43,781 nt of DNA from Chitinophagales bacterium (GCA_015655015.1 JAATFV010000136.1:1-43781); one strand, 5' to 3'; positions 24,446 through 34,300 are shown, counted from the stretch's first letter. Program-made: numbers and translations. Notes: a model not told the origin generated them from the letters alone.

Positions 24446-26908
24446 ATGAAAAGAATATTGTTCATCGGTGCATTGGCAATGGGTATAGGAAAGGCACAGG
24501 CGCAGCCCAATAAGACGGATTCCGTCAAACCCTATAAGGAGATCATTACGTCCGGGGCCATTACGCAGAAAGGCTTGTTCACGGTACATCATATCAACGA
24601 CAAATGGTATTTCGAAATAGCCGACTCGCTGTTGGGAAGAGACATCCTCACCGTTACCCGGTATTCCGGCACACCCGGCGGAAGCAGGTTATATGGTGGA
24701 GAAGTAGCCAACGAGCAAACTGTATATTGGGAGAAAAGCCCCGGTAATAAGCTAATGCTCCGAGTAAATATATATGTTTCTTCCGCCGGCGATAGCACCC
24801 AGGCTATAGCAAGAGCCGTCCGGACCTCCAGTGTAAACCCAATTGTAGCAGCCTTTGACATAAAGGCGATCAATCCGGACAATAAGAATATCGTTATCGA
24901 TGTGACGGATTTTTTTAAAGGCGATAACCAGGTCGTCTCTTTAAGCGCCAATAGTAAGAAGAACAGTAACCTCACGACGCTGGCCGCAGACAGGTCCTAC
25001 ATTGCGAAGATCAGCTCGTATCCCATCAATACGGAAGTTCATACTGTGAAGACATTTGTAGCCACCCCTCCTACCGGGGCGGGCGGCTTCTTTGGAGGTG
25101 CGACACGGATCCCCGCCGTTACGGAAACGGGGGTGGTGACCTTTGAAATGAACAACTCCTTCCTGTTGTTACCCAAAGAGCCGATGCGCAAACGCCTGTT
25201 CGATCCAAGGGTGGGATATTTCGCCGATGTCTTCACGCGGTATGACGATTCATCACAGTTTGCCAGGCCTTTGCAGTATATTCTTCATTGGCGTATGGAG
25301 CCCCGGGAAGAAGACCTGGACAAGTTCAGGAGAGGCGAATTGGTGGAGCCTAAAAAACCGATCGTCTATTATATAGACCCTGCTACTCCTAAAAAATGGC
25401 GGAAATACCTCATCGCGGGTATCAATGACTGGCAGGTTGCCTTCGAAAAAGCAGGCTTTAAAAATGCGATCGTGGGCAAGGAATGGCCTGAGGACGATAG
25501 TACCATGAGCATGGAAGATGCCCGTTTTTCCGTTATCCGCTATTTTGCTTCCGAGATACCCAATGCCTATGGGCCCAACGTTCACGATCCACGGAGCGGG
25601 GAGATATTGGAAAGTCATGTCGGCTGGTATCACAATGTAATGAAGCTGGTGCATGACTGGTATATGATCCAGGCCGGCGCTATTGACCCGAGGGCCCGGA
25701 AAATGGAATTTGACGATTCCCTGATGGGGCAGCTCATTCGTTTTGTTTCCTCCCATGAGATCGGCCATACGCTGGGACTTCGGCACAACATGGGCAGCAG
25801 CAGCCAGACACCGGTGGAAAAATTAAGGGACAAGGCCTGGGTGGAAGCCAATGGACATACTGTCTCTATCATGGACTATGCCCGGTTCAACTATGTAGCT
25901 CAACCGGAAGATCATATCGGCGAAGCCGGCATCTTTCCCCGGATCGGCGCCTATGATAAATGGGCTATACAATGGGGCTATACGCCCCTGTTGCAGACAA
26001 AAAATGAAGAAGAGGACAGAAAGATATTGAACAAGCTTATCGTAGACAGCCTGACGGCCGACCCCCGCTTGTGGTTTGGAGGAGAAGGGGGCGCCGGGGA
26101 ACCGCGCAGCCAGGCCGAAGATCTGGGGGACAATGCTATGAAAGCCGGAGACTATGGCATTAAGAACCTGCAGCGCATCATCCGGCAATTACCGGATTGG
26201 ACAAAGGAGGAAGGAGACCTCTATGAAAACCTGCAACGGATACACGCCGCAATCGTAGACCAGTTTTACCGATACATGGGCCACGTGATGAAGAACATAG
26301 GCGGCGCATATATGACTATTAAGAGCGTGGAACAAAAAGGCGATGTCTTTGAACCCGTTCCTAAACCTGTTCTGAAGTCAGCCGTGGATTTTTTAGACCG
26401 GCAGATGTTTCAAACACCCTTGTGGCTGTTTAACGACACCATCACGCGAAAACTGGTTATCAGAAAATTAGACGCAGTGGGCCAGCTGCAGGATCGCATC
26501 CTGGGCAATATCCTGAATGCAGCGGTGCTGCTGCAGGTGGGAGAAATGGCCAATCTATCCAAAGACCCCTATACGGTGGATAATTATATTACCGACCTGG
26601 AAAACGCCATCTGGAAAGAGCTGGGACAGGCCAGAGCGATCGATGTGTACAGGCGCCATCTTCAAAAAGGCTACCTGCAGCAGCTGGGGGAGGTGCTGGC
26701 ACCATCGCCTCCTGTCAACCTGGGCGGATTTTATATCACTCAGCCTCCGGCGACAGAGAGTGACGTTCAGTCCATCATCCGGGTACATCTTTTTCAGCTG
26801 AACAGGAAAATAAGGGCTGCTTTGCCGCTGACAAGAGACCAGGAGACGAAGTATCACCTGGAGGATGTCAGTCATAGGATAAATAAAATGCTGGACCCTA
26901 ACAAATAA
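24446..26908 (+). CDS. Secreted zinc-dependent metalloprotease (DUF4953/DUF5117 type)
   Basis: The 820-residue protein has a signal peptide (about residues 1-19, ending in AQA) and a metzincin-like zinc site HEIGHTLGLRH (H437, E438, H441, H447) with the usual following segment SIMDYARFNY, a Met-turn-like element. The N-terminal 250 residues match DUF5117/DUF5118 regions of large Bacteroidota metalloproteases. It lies 113 bases after SusD and is probably part of the same locus, which points to peptide or protein use for the SusC/SusD pair. It ends before a strong hairpin terminator. Confidence 0.88.
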   Translation: MKRILFIGALAMGIGKAQAQPNKTDSVKPYKEIITSGAITQKGLFTVHHINDKWYFEIADSLLGRDILTVTRYSGTPGGSRLYGGEVANEQTVYWEKSPGNKLMLRVNIYVSSAGDSTQAIARAVRTSSVNPIVAAFDIKAINPDNKNIVIDVTDFFKGDNQVVSLSANSKKNSNLTTLAADRSYIAKISSYPINTEVHTVKTFVATPPTGAGGFFGGATRIPAVTETGVVTFEMNNSFLLLPKEPMRKRLFDPRVGYFADVFTRYDDSSQFARPLQYILHWRMEPREEDLDKFRRGELVEPKKPIVYYIDPATPKKWRKYLIAGINDWQVAFEKAGFKNAIVGKEWPEDDSTMSMEDARFSVIRYFASEIPNAYGPNVHDPRSGEILESHVGWYHNVMKLVHDWYMIQAGAIDPRARKMEFDDSLMGQLIRFVSSHEIGHTLGLRHNMGSSSQTPVEKLRDKAWVEANGHTVSIMDYARFNYVAQPEDHIGEAGIFPRIGAYDKWAIQWGYTPLLQTKNEEEDRKILNKLIVDSLTADPRLWFGGEGGAGEPRSQAEDLGDNAMKAGDYGIKNLQRIIRQLPDWTKEEGDLYENLQRIHAAIVDQFYRYMGHVMKNIGGAYMTIKSVEQKGDVFEPVPKPVLKSAVDFLDRQMFQTPLWLFNDTITRKLVIRKLDAVGQLQDRILGNILNAAVLLQVGEMANLSKDPYTVDNYITDLENAIWKELGQARAIDVYRRHLQKGYLQQLGEVLAPSPPVNLGGFYITQPPATESDVQSIIRVHLFQLNRKIRAALPLTRDQETKYHLEDVSHRINKMLDPNK

Positions 26909-26933
26909 TGGTCGGGTTATGGATCTCATCTTT

Positions 26934-26968
26934 ACAATATCCCGGTAAATTCATTACCGGGATATTGT
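26934..26968. terminator. Bidirectional terminator hairpin
   Basis: A perfect 15-bp stem, ACAATATCCCGGTAA against TTACCGGGATATTGT, with a five-base loop lies between the convergent stops of the metalloprotease and the histidine kinase. It is bordered by short A/T-rich runs on both sides, fitting termination in both directions. Confidence 0.85.
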
Positions 26969-26984
26969 ATTTATCAGGGTAGTA

Positions 26985-28925
26985 TCAGATCCTCCTGGCC
27001 TGTGCCACCTTAAATAACACTTCGAACATTTTTTCCGGCAGAAATGGTTTGTTGAGGATATCATAAATATTGAGCCTGGCGAGCTTCACTTTCACATCCA
27101 TCATAATATCGGCCGTGAAAATAATCAGGTGCATATCGGGATAGGTCTTGCGGACAATTTCCGCCAGGGCATACCCGTCAATACCCGGCATATGAAGGTC
27201 GAGCAGCGCCACATCATAGCGGTTATTCGCTAACAATTCCAGCGCTTCCTCTCCGTTAGCGGCGCAATCCGACAATACGTCAAAATATTCCAGCTGTTTT
27301 TGCGCGACCATCGTGTTAATGGGATTGTCTTCTACTAATAAGGCGCGTAACCCGGTCAGCTTACCTTTGTAGTCAGCCATTGAATGGGACGTTTCAAGAT
27401 ATACCGGCGTATTTTGATCGCTTGCCAATTCAAAATCGATATCAAAATAAAATTCGGAACCAATGCCTGGTTCGCTTTTCAATAGAATTCTGCTGTTATG
27501 CAGTTTGGCCAGCCGCTGGGCAATAGCCAGGCCCAATCCGGTACCGGAATGTTTGCGGTAGGCGGATTGCTGCACCTGTTTGAAACTTTCAAAAACGGTC
27601 TCCTGCAGTTCCTCCGGGATACCCATGCCGGAATCCTTTACGGAAAAGTGGATCCGGGCATTATTATTTTCTATGGACAGCAGTTTTAGCAGCAGGGTGA
27701 TCTCGCCTTTTTCGGTAAACTTGATGGCATTGCTGATCAGGTTATTCAGGATCTGCCCCAGCCGGATGGGGTCAGCGATCAGCATTTTTGGTATTTCGTC
27801 ATCGATGGAAGTTTTGAGCCGGTTGCCTTTTGCCTCCGCTAAGGATTTAAATTGGTTTTTGATGTTGATGACTAATTCTACCAGGTTTACGTTGGCAAAT
27901 AACAATTCCAGCTTATCATTGTCTATCTTGGTAAGGTCCAGGATATCATTGATAAGTTTCATCAGGTGGTCGGCAGAAAAAATAAGATTTTTTACATATT
28001 CTTTCTGGTCCATGGTATGGTTGAGCTTTAGAAGATTGGCGATACCAATGATACCGTTGAGGGGTGTTCTTATCTCATGGCTCATCACGGATAAAAAATC
28101 TGATTTGGACCGGGATGCTTTTTCCGCCTCATTTCTTGCTGTTATCAATTCCAGCTCGTTTTCTTTTTTCAGCGTAATATCCATCAGCGCTCCTCTCAGC
28201 GTCGCCACTTGTCCATTGATAAGAACAGGCGAGCCGATGGTCCGGACCCATTTGCGTGCCCCTTTGGCGGTAGTGATCCTCGTCTCGATGTCAAAAGACT
28301 GGTTATGATAAATGGCCTCTTCGATATTTTTATCGATGATCTTCTTGTCTTTCTCTTCAAAAAAATCGCGGGTATTGGCTAAGGAGGGATTGAAATCTAC
28401 CTGTTCATCAAAGATTAAAAAGGCCTGTCTCGTCCAGAAAACTTCCCCGGTTAGCACGTTTAACTCCCACCCTGCGGTCTGGCTTAGTTCCTGGCTGACA
28501 TCCAGCAATTGATTACTTAGCTGCAGCCGCTCTTTTGTTTCATGTAATATGAGCTCTGCCTGTTTTTGCTGAGTAATGTTTTGTATGCTTAAAACCAATA
28601 TGCACTTCTCCGGATCCGGAGACTTCACCACCGGTCTCATTTTGACTTTGAACCATTGATCTATGGAGGGATCGAGATGTTTGTAAACGACCTCCTGTGC
28701 TTCCCCTGTTTTGATCACCTTATCGATCGGACCGGTAAACAGGCCGGCCATGGGTCCCATTACATCTCCCACTTTTTTACCCAGGAATGCCGCTTTAGGC
28801 ATGAACAGGATGGACTCATCGTGCACCCACACGTTCTTGAAAATTTGGTTTCCGTCTATTTCAAATACAATATCTTCCAGGGCGGTTATCAGGGATTGCA
28901 AGTGAATAGCTAAGTCCTGGTTCAT
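26985..28925 (-). CDS. Hybrid sensor histidine kinase with PAS domains and receiver
   Basis: The 646-residue cytoplasmic protein has two PAS-like regions (about 10-125 and 150-265), a HisKA domain with the phosphoacceptor in SHEIRTPLNG (His about residue 281), an HATPase domain (NLISNAIKFTEKG; DSGMGIPEE; GTGLGLAIA) and a C-terminal receiver (about 525-640: LVEDN, phosphoacceptor in LLDLHMPG, and NKPF). All key residues are intact. It has no membrane helix and no DNA-binding output, so it probably feeds a phosphorelay whose partners are not adjacent. It is monocistronic or leads its own transcript; the GH16-like gene upstream has the same orientation 206 bases away. Confidence 0.93.
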   Translation of the reverse strand: MNQDLAIHLQSLITALEDIVFEIDGNQIFKNVWVHDESILFMPKAAFLGKKVGDVMGPMAGLFTGPIDKVIKTGEAQEVVYKHLDPSIDQWFKVKMRPVVKSPDPEKCILVLSIQNITQQKQAELILHETKERLQLSNQLLDVSQELSQTAGWELNVLTGEVFWTRQAFLIFDEQVDFNPSLANTRDFFEEKDKKIIDKNIEEAIYHNQSFDIETRITTAKGARKWVRTIGSPVLINGQVATLRGALMDITLKKENELELITARNEAEKASRSKSDFLSVMSHEIRTPLNGIIGIANLLKLNHTMDQKEYVKNLIFSADHLMKLINDILDLTKIDNDKLELLFANVNLVELVINIKNQFKSLAEAKGNRLKTSIDDEIPKMLIADPIRLGQILNNLISNAIKFTEKGEITLLLKLLSIENNNARIHFSVKDSGMGIPEELQETVFESFKQVQQSAYRKHSGTGLGLAIAQRLAKLHNSRILLKSEPGIGSEFYFDIDFELASDQNTPVYLETSHSMADYKGKLTGLRALLVEDNPINTMVAQKQLEYFDVLSDCAANGEEALELLANNRYDVALLDLHMPGIDGYALAEIVRKTYPDMHLIIFTADIMMDVKVKLARLNIYDILNKPFLPEKMFEVLFKVAQARRI

Positions 28926-29131
28926 AGTAACTGGATAAAATAAATTGTGTGGCAGACCTGTGGAAATGTAACCAAAAGCTATTTGAAATTACAAAATTTA
29001 GCCATTCTATGGCGAATGAAGCAAAATTTACCGGCAAAATAGCAGTGTAAAATTGACAGCCAATGAGTTATCACAATTCAAACCGGGCATATTCATCGTA
29101 TTCGATGGCATATCGGTACCGGTATATCCAG

Positions 29132-29824
29132 TTAGTTAGATTTATACTCCACATAATCGAAAAGCGCGTAATTGTCGCGTTTGGAAATATGGTCGCCGAT
29201 GAATTTAAGGTTCTCCACGCTGCAGAAGATGGCAAACTGTGTTTCCGGACCGAATCCCAGCGCAAGATTTGTTGCCTGATTGCCATCGATAAACCAGGTA
29301 GCCAGGTATTTGCCGTCCTGATCGTCCAGCCTGATGGAGAAATCATGCCACTGGTCTCTTTTTATCTTTTGGGGGATGGACTGAAACGGGTGAGCCTGGG
29401 AAGTCATATAAACGACGATATCGTCTTCCTGTGCAGCCAGTTGCTGTCTCACTGCGCGGGACCCGTAACCGGCTTCAAAATCAAGTTCATGGGTATCATC
29501 CTGGTATAGGAAAGCGCCGAAACTGGTCATGTCACCCTGGCCTACTGCGGGAGTGTATATCCGCCAGGTGTAAGTGCCTGCGGTATAATAGCTGGTAACG
29601 GTTTTAATTTTGGGTCTGTCCCAGGTGCCTCGCCGGGTGAAGATCCGTAAGGTATCCTGCCTAAGTGCATAGTTAACGGTACCGTCCATATTCTGAGAGG
29701 CGTCTGTCCAGCCGGTAAGATCGTTGAATTCCCATTTTGCCTGAAAGGGAGCGGTCGTGTCTGCCGGAGAAAGGGGGAGTAAGCGCAGCGTTAAAAATAA
29801 CAGGGATATGATTGTGTTGACCAT
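29132..29824 (-). CDS. Small secreted GH16-like (concanavalin-fold) protein
   Basis: The start at 29824 is chosen because it gives a clean signal peptide (MVNTIISLLFLTLRLLPL); the longer frame would add 30 unlikely residues. The mature protein of about 205 residues has the look of a beta-jelly-roll lectin/glucanase. Near its middle is ELDFE, which fits the GH16 catalytic pattern E-[ILV]-D-x-E, and downstream lies WHDFSIRLDDQDGKYLATWFIDG, like the segment that follows the active site in GH16 enzymes. It may be a glucanase or a binding protein; the two expected catalytic Glu are present. It lies between two sensor genes on the same strand and may work with the regulator at 30008-34162, by inference. 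Confidence 0.72.
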   Translation of the reverse strand: MVNTIISLLFLTLRLLPLSPADTTAPFQAKWEFNDLTGWTDASQNMDGTVNYALRQDTLRIFTRRGTWDRPKIKTVTSYYTAGTYTWRIYTPAVGQGDMTSFGAFLYQDDTHELDFEAGYGSRAVRQQLAAQEDDIVVYMTSQAHPFQSIPQKIKRDQWHDFSIRLDDQDGKYLATWFIDGNQATNLALGFGPETQFAIFCSVENLKFIGDHISKRDNYALFDYVEYKSN

Positions 29825-29974
29825 AGGTGTTCTATAAATGATTAAGAAATGAATGGTGCAAAGAAAGTTCTGTTTGCCCCTGGTCTTTGTTCCAATAGTC
29901 CGCAGTTTCAGCACAGGAGTGCGGAATTAACCTTTCCGGGGTCCGGGACCCGGCGAAATGTTACCGGGACCTCC

Positions 29975-30019
29975 TCAACCGGCCTTGCAAGATGCGCCCG
30001 GAGTGTTTCAACCGGCCTT
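29975..30019 (-). repeat. Duplicated 3' end of the hybrid regulator gene
   Basis: The 12-base segment AAGGCCGGTTGA (minus strand), whose TGA at 30010-30008 is the stop codon of the regulator gene, occurs exactly again at 29986-29975. The period is 33 bases, so the second TGA is in the same reading frame. Confidence 0.6.
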
Positions 30020-33000
30020 ATTCTTTAGCTGGGCCAGGTATTCCCTGGGAGGCAGGCCATATTGTTTGGTGAAGCTCTTGGAGAAATAAGAGGGGGTGGC
30101 AAAACCTACTTCATAGGCTATCTGGGTAATATTCATTCTGCCTTCCAGCAGTAGGTTGAGGCCTTTCTTTACCCGGACGGTTTTGATAAAATCATGTACG
30201 CCCTGCCCGGTCAGGGCTTTAAATTTGGCATACAGGACGGTCCTGCTCATGGCGGTATGGTGGCATATTTTCTTATAGTCCAGGTCGGGATCGGATAAAT
30301 TCGCTTCTACCAAGGCGAGGACGTCTTCTAAAAATTCCTTATCGACCTTATTGAAATCCACGCCATCGGGATAAAGCTCTCCGGCCTGGGCAAATCGTTG
30401 CCGCAATTTTTCCTGGTTGTGTATGAAATTTAAGATAACCTGGAACAATACTTTACGGCTAATGTCTTTCATCAGGTATACATCCGCGCCGGCCTGGTAT
30501 CCGGAAAGCTGGCTTTCTTCGCTGACCTGACCGGTGAGGAGAATAATGGGAATATGGGATGTAGCCTTATCCGTCTTGATCTTTCGGCAAAACTCCAATC
30601 CGTTCATGACGGGCATCAGCATATCCGATATAATGACGGTAGGCTGAAATTCCCTGGCGACGTCGATGCCTTCTGCCCCGTTCTGCGCTTCGGCCGTCTC
30701 AAAGACACCAGATAACAGTAATTTCAGGTAGTTTCTTATTTCCTCGTTGTCATCCACCAGCAGGATACGTGTGCCTTTTAAGTCGCTGATCATTCCGGCG
30801 GGCAGGTCATCCCTGTCAAAAGCGGCAGGGGCTATGCTATCGGCGGAGGAGGTGGCGGTGTCACCGGAGGGGTTAGCTGAGGAAGTCGTCGTGTTACCGG
30901 CAGCGGTTATCGCAACAGCGGCTGCTCCTGGACAGAAGAGGGTAAAAGTAGATCCTTTCCCCGGAGTGCTATCTATTGTAATCGAGCCTTTGTTGATTTC
31001 CATGAATTCCCTGGAGACTACAAGGCCAAGCCGGGTCCCCTCCTCTCCCGCCGTGCCGCGGCTTCCTTTCTGTTTTTCCATGGAATAGATGCCCTCGATC
31101 TGTTCCCGGCTCATCCCGATACCGGTATCATGGATCGTCAGGGCAATAGTATCTCCGGTGTCTTCGGAGCTGACACGGATGCTTCCGTTAGCGGGTGTAA
31201 ACTTAATGCTGTTGCTGATGATATTGCGCAGAACGGTATCGATCATCTGGGGATCGGCAAAAAGGATATGGGAGGGGGAAACGTCTATGGCAAATGAAAT
31301 ATGTTTATCCTTTAGCTGGGGTTCTGCCAGATAAAAGTTCTTCTGCACTAATTCATAAGCGCTGATATTTTCCGGTATACAGGAAATTTGCCGGGTTTGG
31401 GTTCTGGCCCAGTCCAGGAGGTTAATCAATAAATTATTGACGGAACCTGACGCCTTGTATATATTGTCTGCATAATCCTGCACTTCTTTGTCGCTCAGCT
31501 CCGGCAATCTCGTTTTTAGAAGGCCGGAGATACCGGAAAGTGCGGCGACAGGGTTTTTAAGGTCATGGGCGAGAATGGAAAAAAAGCGGTCCTTGGTATG
31601 ATTGGCTTCTTTTAGTTCCTGTGTCCTGTTGGCGACTTCCAGTTCCAATAACGTATTATGGCGTTTGATGGAAGAGATGCGGCTATAGAAGATCAATAAA
31701 ATGAGTCCAATAATAAAAATGCCTGTGATCGTCCTGAACCACCAGGTTTTCCAATAAGGCGGAAGGAGAACGAGGCGGACGGACGCCTGGCGGGAAGACC
31801 ATTGTCCATCGTTGTTCAGCCCCCTGACCTTCAAAACATATTTGCCCGGATCCATATTCGTATAGGTCACATTATTTTTAGTCCCCAGGTCGTGCCAGTC
31901 CTGGTCAAAGCCTTCCAGCATATAGGCATATTCTTTTTTTTCTTTCCCGGTGTAGTTCAGGGAAGCAAATTCAAAAGAGATGACCGATTGATCATAGGGA
32001 AGGACTATTTCACCGGCCTGTGTAATGCTGGTCTTTAGAGGAGAGGGATCCTGCTGAGTCTGTGCCACTTCCACCCGTTTGTTAAAGATCTGGAAGTCGG
32101 TGAAGACGATGGGAGGATCGAAGGGGGTGTTGCGGATGCTGTCCGGGAAAAATTCATTAAATCCGTTCTTGCCGCCGAAGTACATTTGTCCGTTCCTGCA
32201 GCGGCAGCCTGATTTAAATTCATAGCCCTGGAGTCCATCGGAGGTGGTAAAATTCCGGAAGCTACCGGTAGCCGGGTTCAGCCGGGAAAGTCCCCGGGTA
32301 GTGCTGACCCACAAGTAGCCGCTGTCATCTCCCAGGACGCCGGTGACCATGTCATCGGGAAGGCCATGCGGGGCAAAAAGAGCCGTGCTGGCTGCCGATG
32401 CCGGATGGAAGCGGTCCAATCCGAAATTAGTGCCGAGCCAGAGAGAGCCGTCCTTATCTTCCCAGATGGTACGGATACTATTGCTGCTGAGTGAGTTGCT
32501 GTCTTCGCTGTGCCGGTAGGCGCGAAAAGTATGGCTGTTTCTGTCGTAGAGGTTCAGTCCTCCCCCATCCGTTCCGATCCAGAGGTTGCCTTTCCGGTCT
32601 TCCTGCAATGTCAATATATAGTTACTGCTGAGGCTCCGGGCATCGGCCGGGTCATGGACATACCGGATAAAAGAGTTGGTCAGGGGGTCATAGAGGTCCA
32701 GGCCCCCGCCATAAGTGCCGATCCATATATTGTTATGACTATCGCGGAAAATGGAGAAAGCATAATTGCTGCTCAGGCTATGTTTATTGGAAGGATCGTT
32801 CTTAAAGTGCCTGTATGTCTTTTTCCGGGGGTCAAAAACAGAGACACCGGTCCCCCAGGTACCCAGCCAGATATTATGGGACAGGTCTTCGCAGGCGGTG
32901 AGTACATAGTTGCCGCAAAGGCTGGCGGGACGGTCCTTAATATGGGTATATACGGTGAATGTTTTGCGGGTACGATCAAAACGGCGAACGCCGCCGCCGT

Positions 33001-34162
33001 CCGTGCCGATCCAAAGATCGCCGGCGGTATCTTCGTACAGGCAATCGATGATATTATTATTGAGCGTATTGGAAGATCCCGTGAATTTATAATGCGCGAA
33101 GCCGAAGGCGTCTTTATTGATCATATTAATGCCGCCATTGAGGGTACCTACCCAGATATCGCCCTTAACGTCCCGGCAGACGGCGTTGATCGTATTGCCG
33201 GTGATGCTGGTATTGTCAGCATCCTGGTGGGTATAGGCGATAGCCTTTCCTGTCGCGGGGTCAAAGACTTCCAGGCCGTCGTTCTCGGTGCCTATCCACA
33301 AAATCCCCTGTTCATCTTCTGCTATGGACAGCAATATATTCTGAAAGCCGTTTGCCCCGGGTCCGGAGGACTTTTGAAAAGACCTGAATGCTGCTGTTTG
33401 CGGATCAAAGAGGTTGAGTCCGCCGCCATAGGTACCGATCCAGATGCGCCGGCTTTTATCTTCAAAAATAAATTGCACATTGTTGCCCGAAAGGGAAAAC
33501 CTGTTCGCGGGTTCGTTGAAAAAATGCCGGAAATGGCCGGTGGTCCCGTCATAAAGATCCAATCCTCCGTTGGCAGTACCGATCCATCTGTTGCCTTTAC
33601 TGTCCTGGAACAGTGCATTGACTGTATTATCGCTCAAACTGGCCGCATTGGCTTTATCATGGACAAAATGCCTGAAACGGCGATCTTTCTTATCATACAG
33701 CTCCAATCCCGCTCCTTCCGTTCCCAGCCAGATATTGCCATCCTTATCCTCGCACAGGCATCGGATATTATCACTGGCCAGGTCGTCGGGAGAGGGGCCT
33801 TTCCGGAAGTGGGTGAATTTCTCCGTCACCTGGTCGAACACGTTGACCCCTCCTTCCCAGGTGGCCACCCATAACTTGCCTTCCCTGTCCTCCAAAATGG
33901 ATTTTACGTCGTTGGAGCTGAGGCAATTTTCATTTTTAAAATTCTTTTTAAATACCGTAAAGCGATATCCGTCATATTTATTAAGTCCGCCCTTTGTTCC
34001 GAACCACATAAAGCCTTTCCGGTCCTGCAGAATACTGGTTACCGTACTTTGTGAGAGACCTTCAGCGATACCAACCTGATCGAATCGGACAGGCTGGGTT
34101 TGCGAAAAAGCGGGTAACCGGGAAAATATAAGGGCCATCGCCCCAAAAATCAAATTTTTCAT
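30008..34162 (-). CDS. Hybrid two-component system regulator (HTCS)
   Basis: This 1384-residue one-protein two-component system has a signal peptide (1-20) and a periplasmic sensor of 14 Reg_prop repeats (WIGT/WLGT motifs), i.e. two seven-bladed propellers, to about residue 700. Then come a Y_Y_Y domain (about 725-800), a membrane helix (about 807-827), HisKA (LAHDLKNP, His about residue 865), HATPase, a Thr/Ser/Ala-rich linker (about 1080-1120), a receiver (VDDN, with the phosphoacceptor in ISDMLMPVMNG) and an AraC-type DNA-binding domain (about 1290-1384). HTCS proteins sense a ligand released in the periplasm and activate a neighbouring SusC/SusD locus. Here the divergent SusC/SusD-sulfotransfer operon is the obvious target. 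Its 3' end is duplicated downstream. Confidence 0.96.
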   Translation of the reverse strand: MKNLIFGAMALIFSRLPAFSQTQPVRFDQVGIAEGLSQSTVTSILQDRKGFMWFGTKGGLNKYDGYRFTVFKKNFKNENCLSSNDVKSILEDREGKLWVATWEGGVNVFDQVTEKFTHFRKGPSPDDLASDNIRCLCEDKDGNIWLGTEGAGLELYDKKDRRFRHFVHDKANAASLSDNTVNALFQDSKGNRWIGTANGGLDLYDGTTGHFRHFFNEPANRFSLSGNNVQFIFEDKSRRIWIGTYGGGLNLFDPQTAAFRSFQKSSGPGANGFQNILLSIAEDEQGILWIGTENDGLEVFDPATGKAIAYTHQDADNTSITGNTINAVCRDVKGDIWVGTLNGGINMINKDAFGFAHYKFTGSSNTLNNNIIDCLYEDTAGDLWIGTDGGGVRRFDRTRKTFTVYTHIKDRPASLCGNYVLTACEDLSHNIWLGTWGTGVSVFDPRKKTYRHFKNDPSNKHSLSSNYAFSIFRDSHNNIWIGTYGGGLDLYDPLTNSFIRYVHDPADARSLSSNYILTLQEDRKGNLWIGTDGGGLNLYDRNSHTFRAYRHSEDSNSLSSNSIRTIWEDKDGSLWLGTNFGLDRFHPASAASTALFAPHGLPDDMVTGVLGDDSGYLWVSTTRGLSRLNPATGSFRNFTTSDGLQGYEFKSGCRCRNGQMYFGGKNGFNEFFPDSIRNTPFDPPIVFTDFQIFNKRVEVAQTQQDPSPLKTSITQAGEIVLPYDQSVISFEFASLNYTGKEKKEYAYMLEGFDQDWHDLGTKNNVTYTNMDPGKYVLKVRGLNNDGQWSSRQASVRLVLLPPYWKTWWFRTITGIFIIGLILLIFYSRISSIKRHNTLLELEVANRTQELKEANHTKDRFFSILAHDLKNPVAALSGISGLLKTRLPELSDKEVQDYADNIYKASGSVNNLLINLLDWARTQTRQISCIPENISAYELVQKNFYLAEPQLKDKHISFAIDVSPSHILFADPQMIDTVLRNIISNSIKFTPANGSIRVSSEDTGDTIALTIHDTGIGMSREQIEGIYSMEKQKGSRGTAGEEGTRLGLVVSREFMEINKGSITIDSTPGKGSTFTLFCPGAAAVAITAAGNTTTSSANPSGDTATSSADSIAPAAFDRDDLPAGMISDLKGTRILLVDDNEEIRNYLKLLLSGVFETAEAQNGAEGIDVAREFQPTVIISDMLMPVMNGLEFCRKIKTDKATSHIPIILLTGQVSEESQLSGYQAGADVYLMKDISRKVLFQVILNFIHNQEKLRQRFAQAGELYPDGVDFNKVDKEFLEDVLALVEANLSDPDLDYKKICHHTAMSRTVLYAKFKALTGQGVHDFIKTVRVKKGLNLLLEGRMNITQIAYEVGFATPSYFSKSFTKQYGLPPREYLAQLKNKAG

Positions 34163-34209
34163 TACTTTTTCGATTCAGAATCCAACTATAATTTACCAAT
34201 TAAATCCAA

Positions 34210-34223
34210 TTTTCCCGGGAAAA
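34210..34223. promoter_or_regulatory. 14-bp palindrome between the HTCS and SusC genes
   Basis: TTTTCCCGGGAAAA is a perfect palindrome about 50 bases upstream of the HTCS start. It could be a regulator site, with no specific evidence for which. Confidence 0.4.
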
Positions 34224-34269
34224 GTATTTACTTAATTTTAGGTGGAATTATCGATATTAATGCAACGAC

Positions 34270-34300
34270 AGGACACTATTACCTGAAATAAGGACTATTG
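34270..34300 (+). promoter_or_regulatory. Candidate AraC-type direct repeat upstream of the sulfotransfer operon
   Basis: AGGACACTATT (34270-34280) and AGGACTATTG (34291-34300) are imperfect direct repeats whose starts are 21 bases apart, two helical turns, 50-80 bases before the SusC start codon. This geometry suits an AraC-domain dimer such as the divergent HTCS. It is weak evidence without comparison to relatives. Confidence 0.4.

Noticed and set aside
32510..33874. A 454-codon plus-strand open frame
   Set aside because: It is fully antisense to the Reg_prop repeats of the HTCS gene, and its long openness follows from the codon pattern of those repeats.
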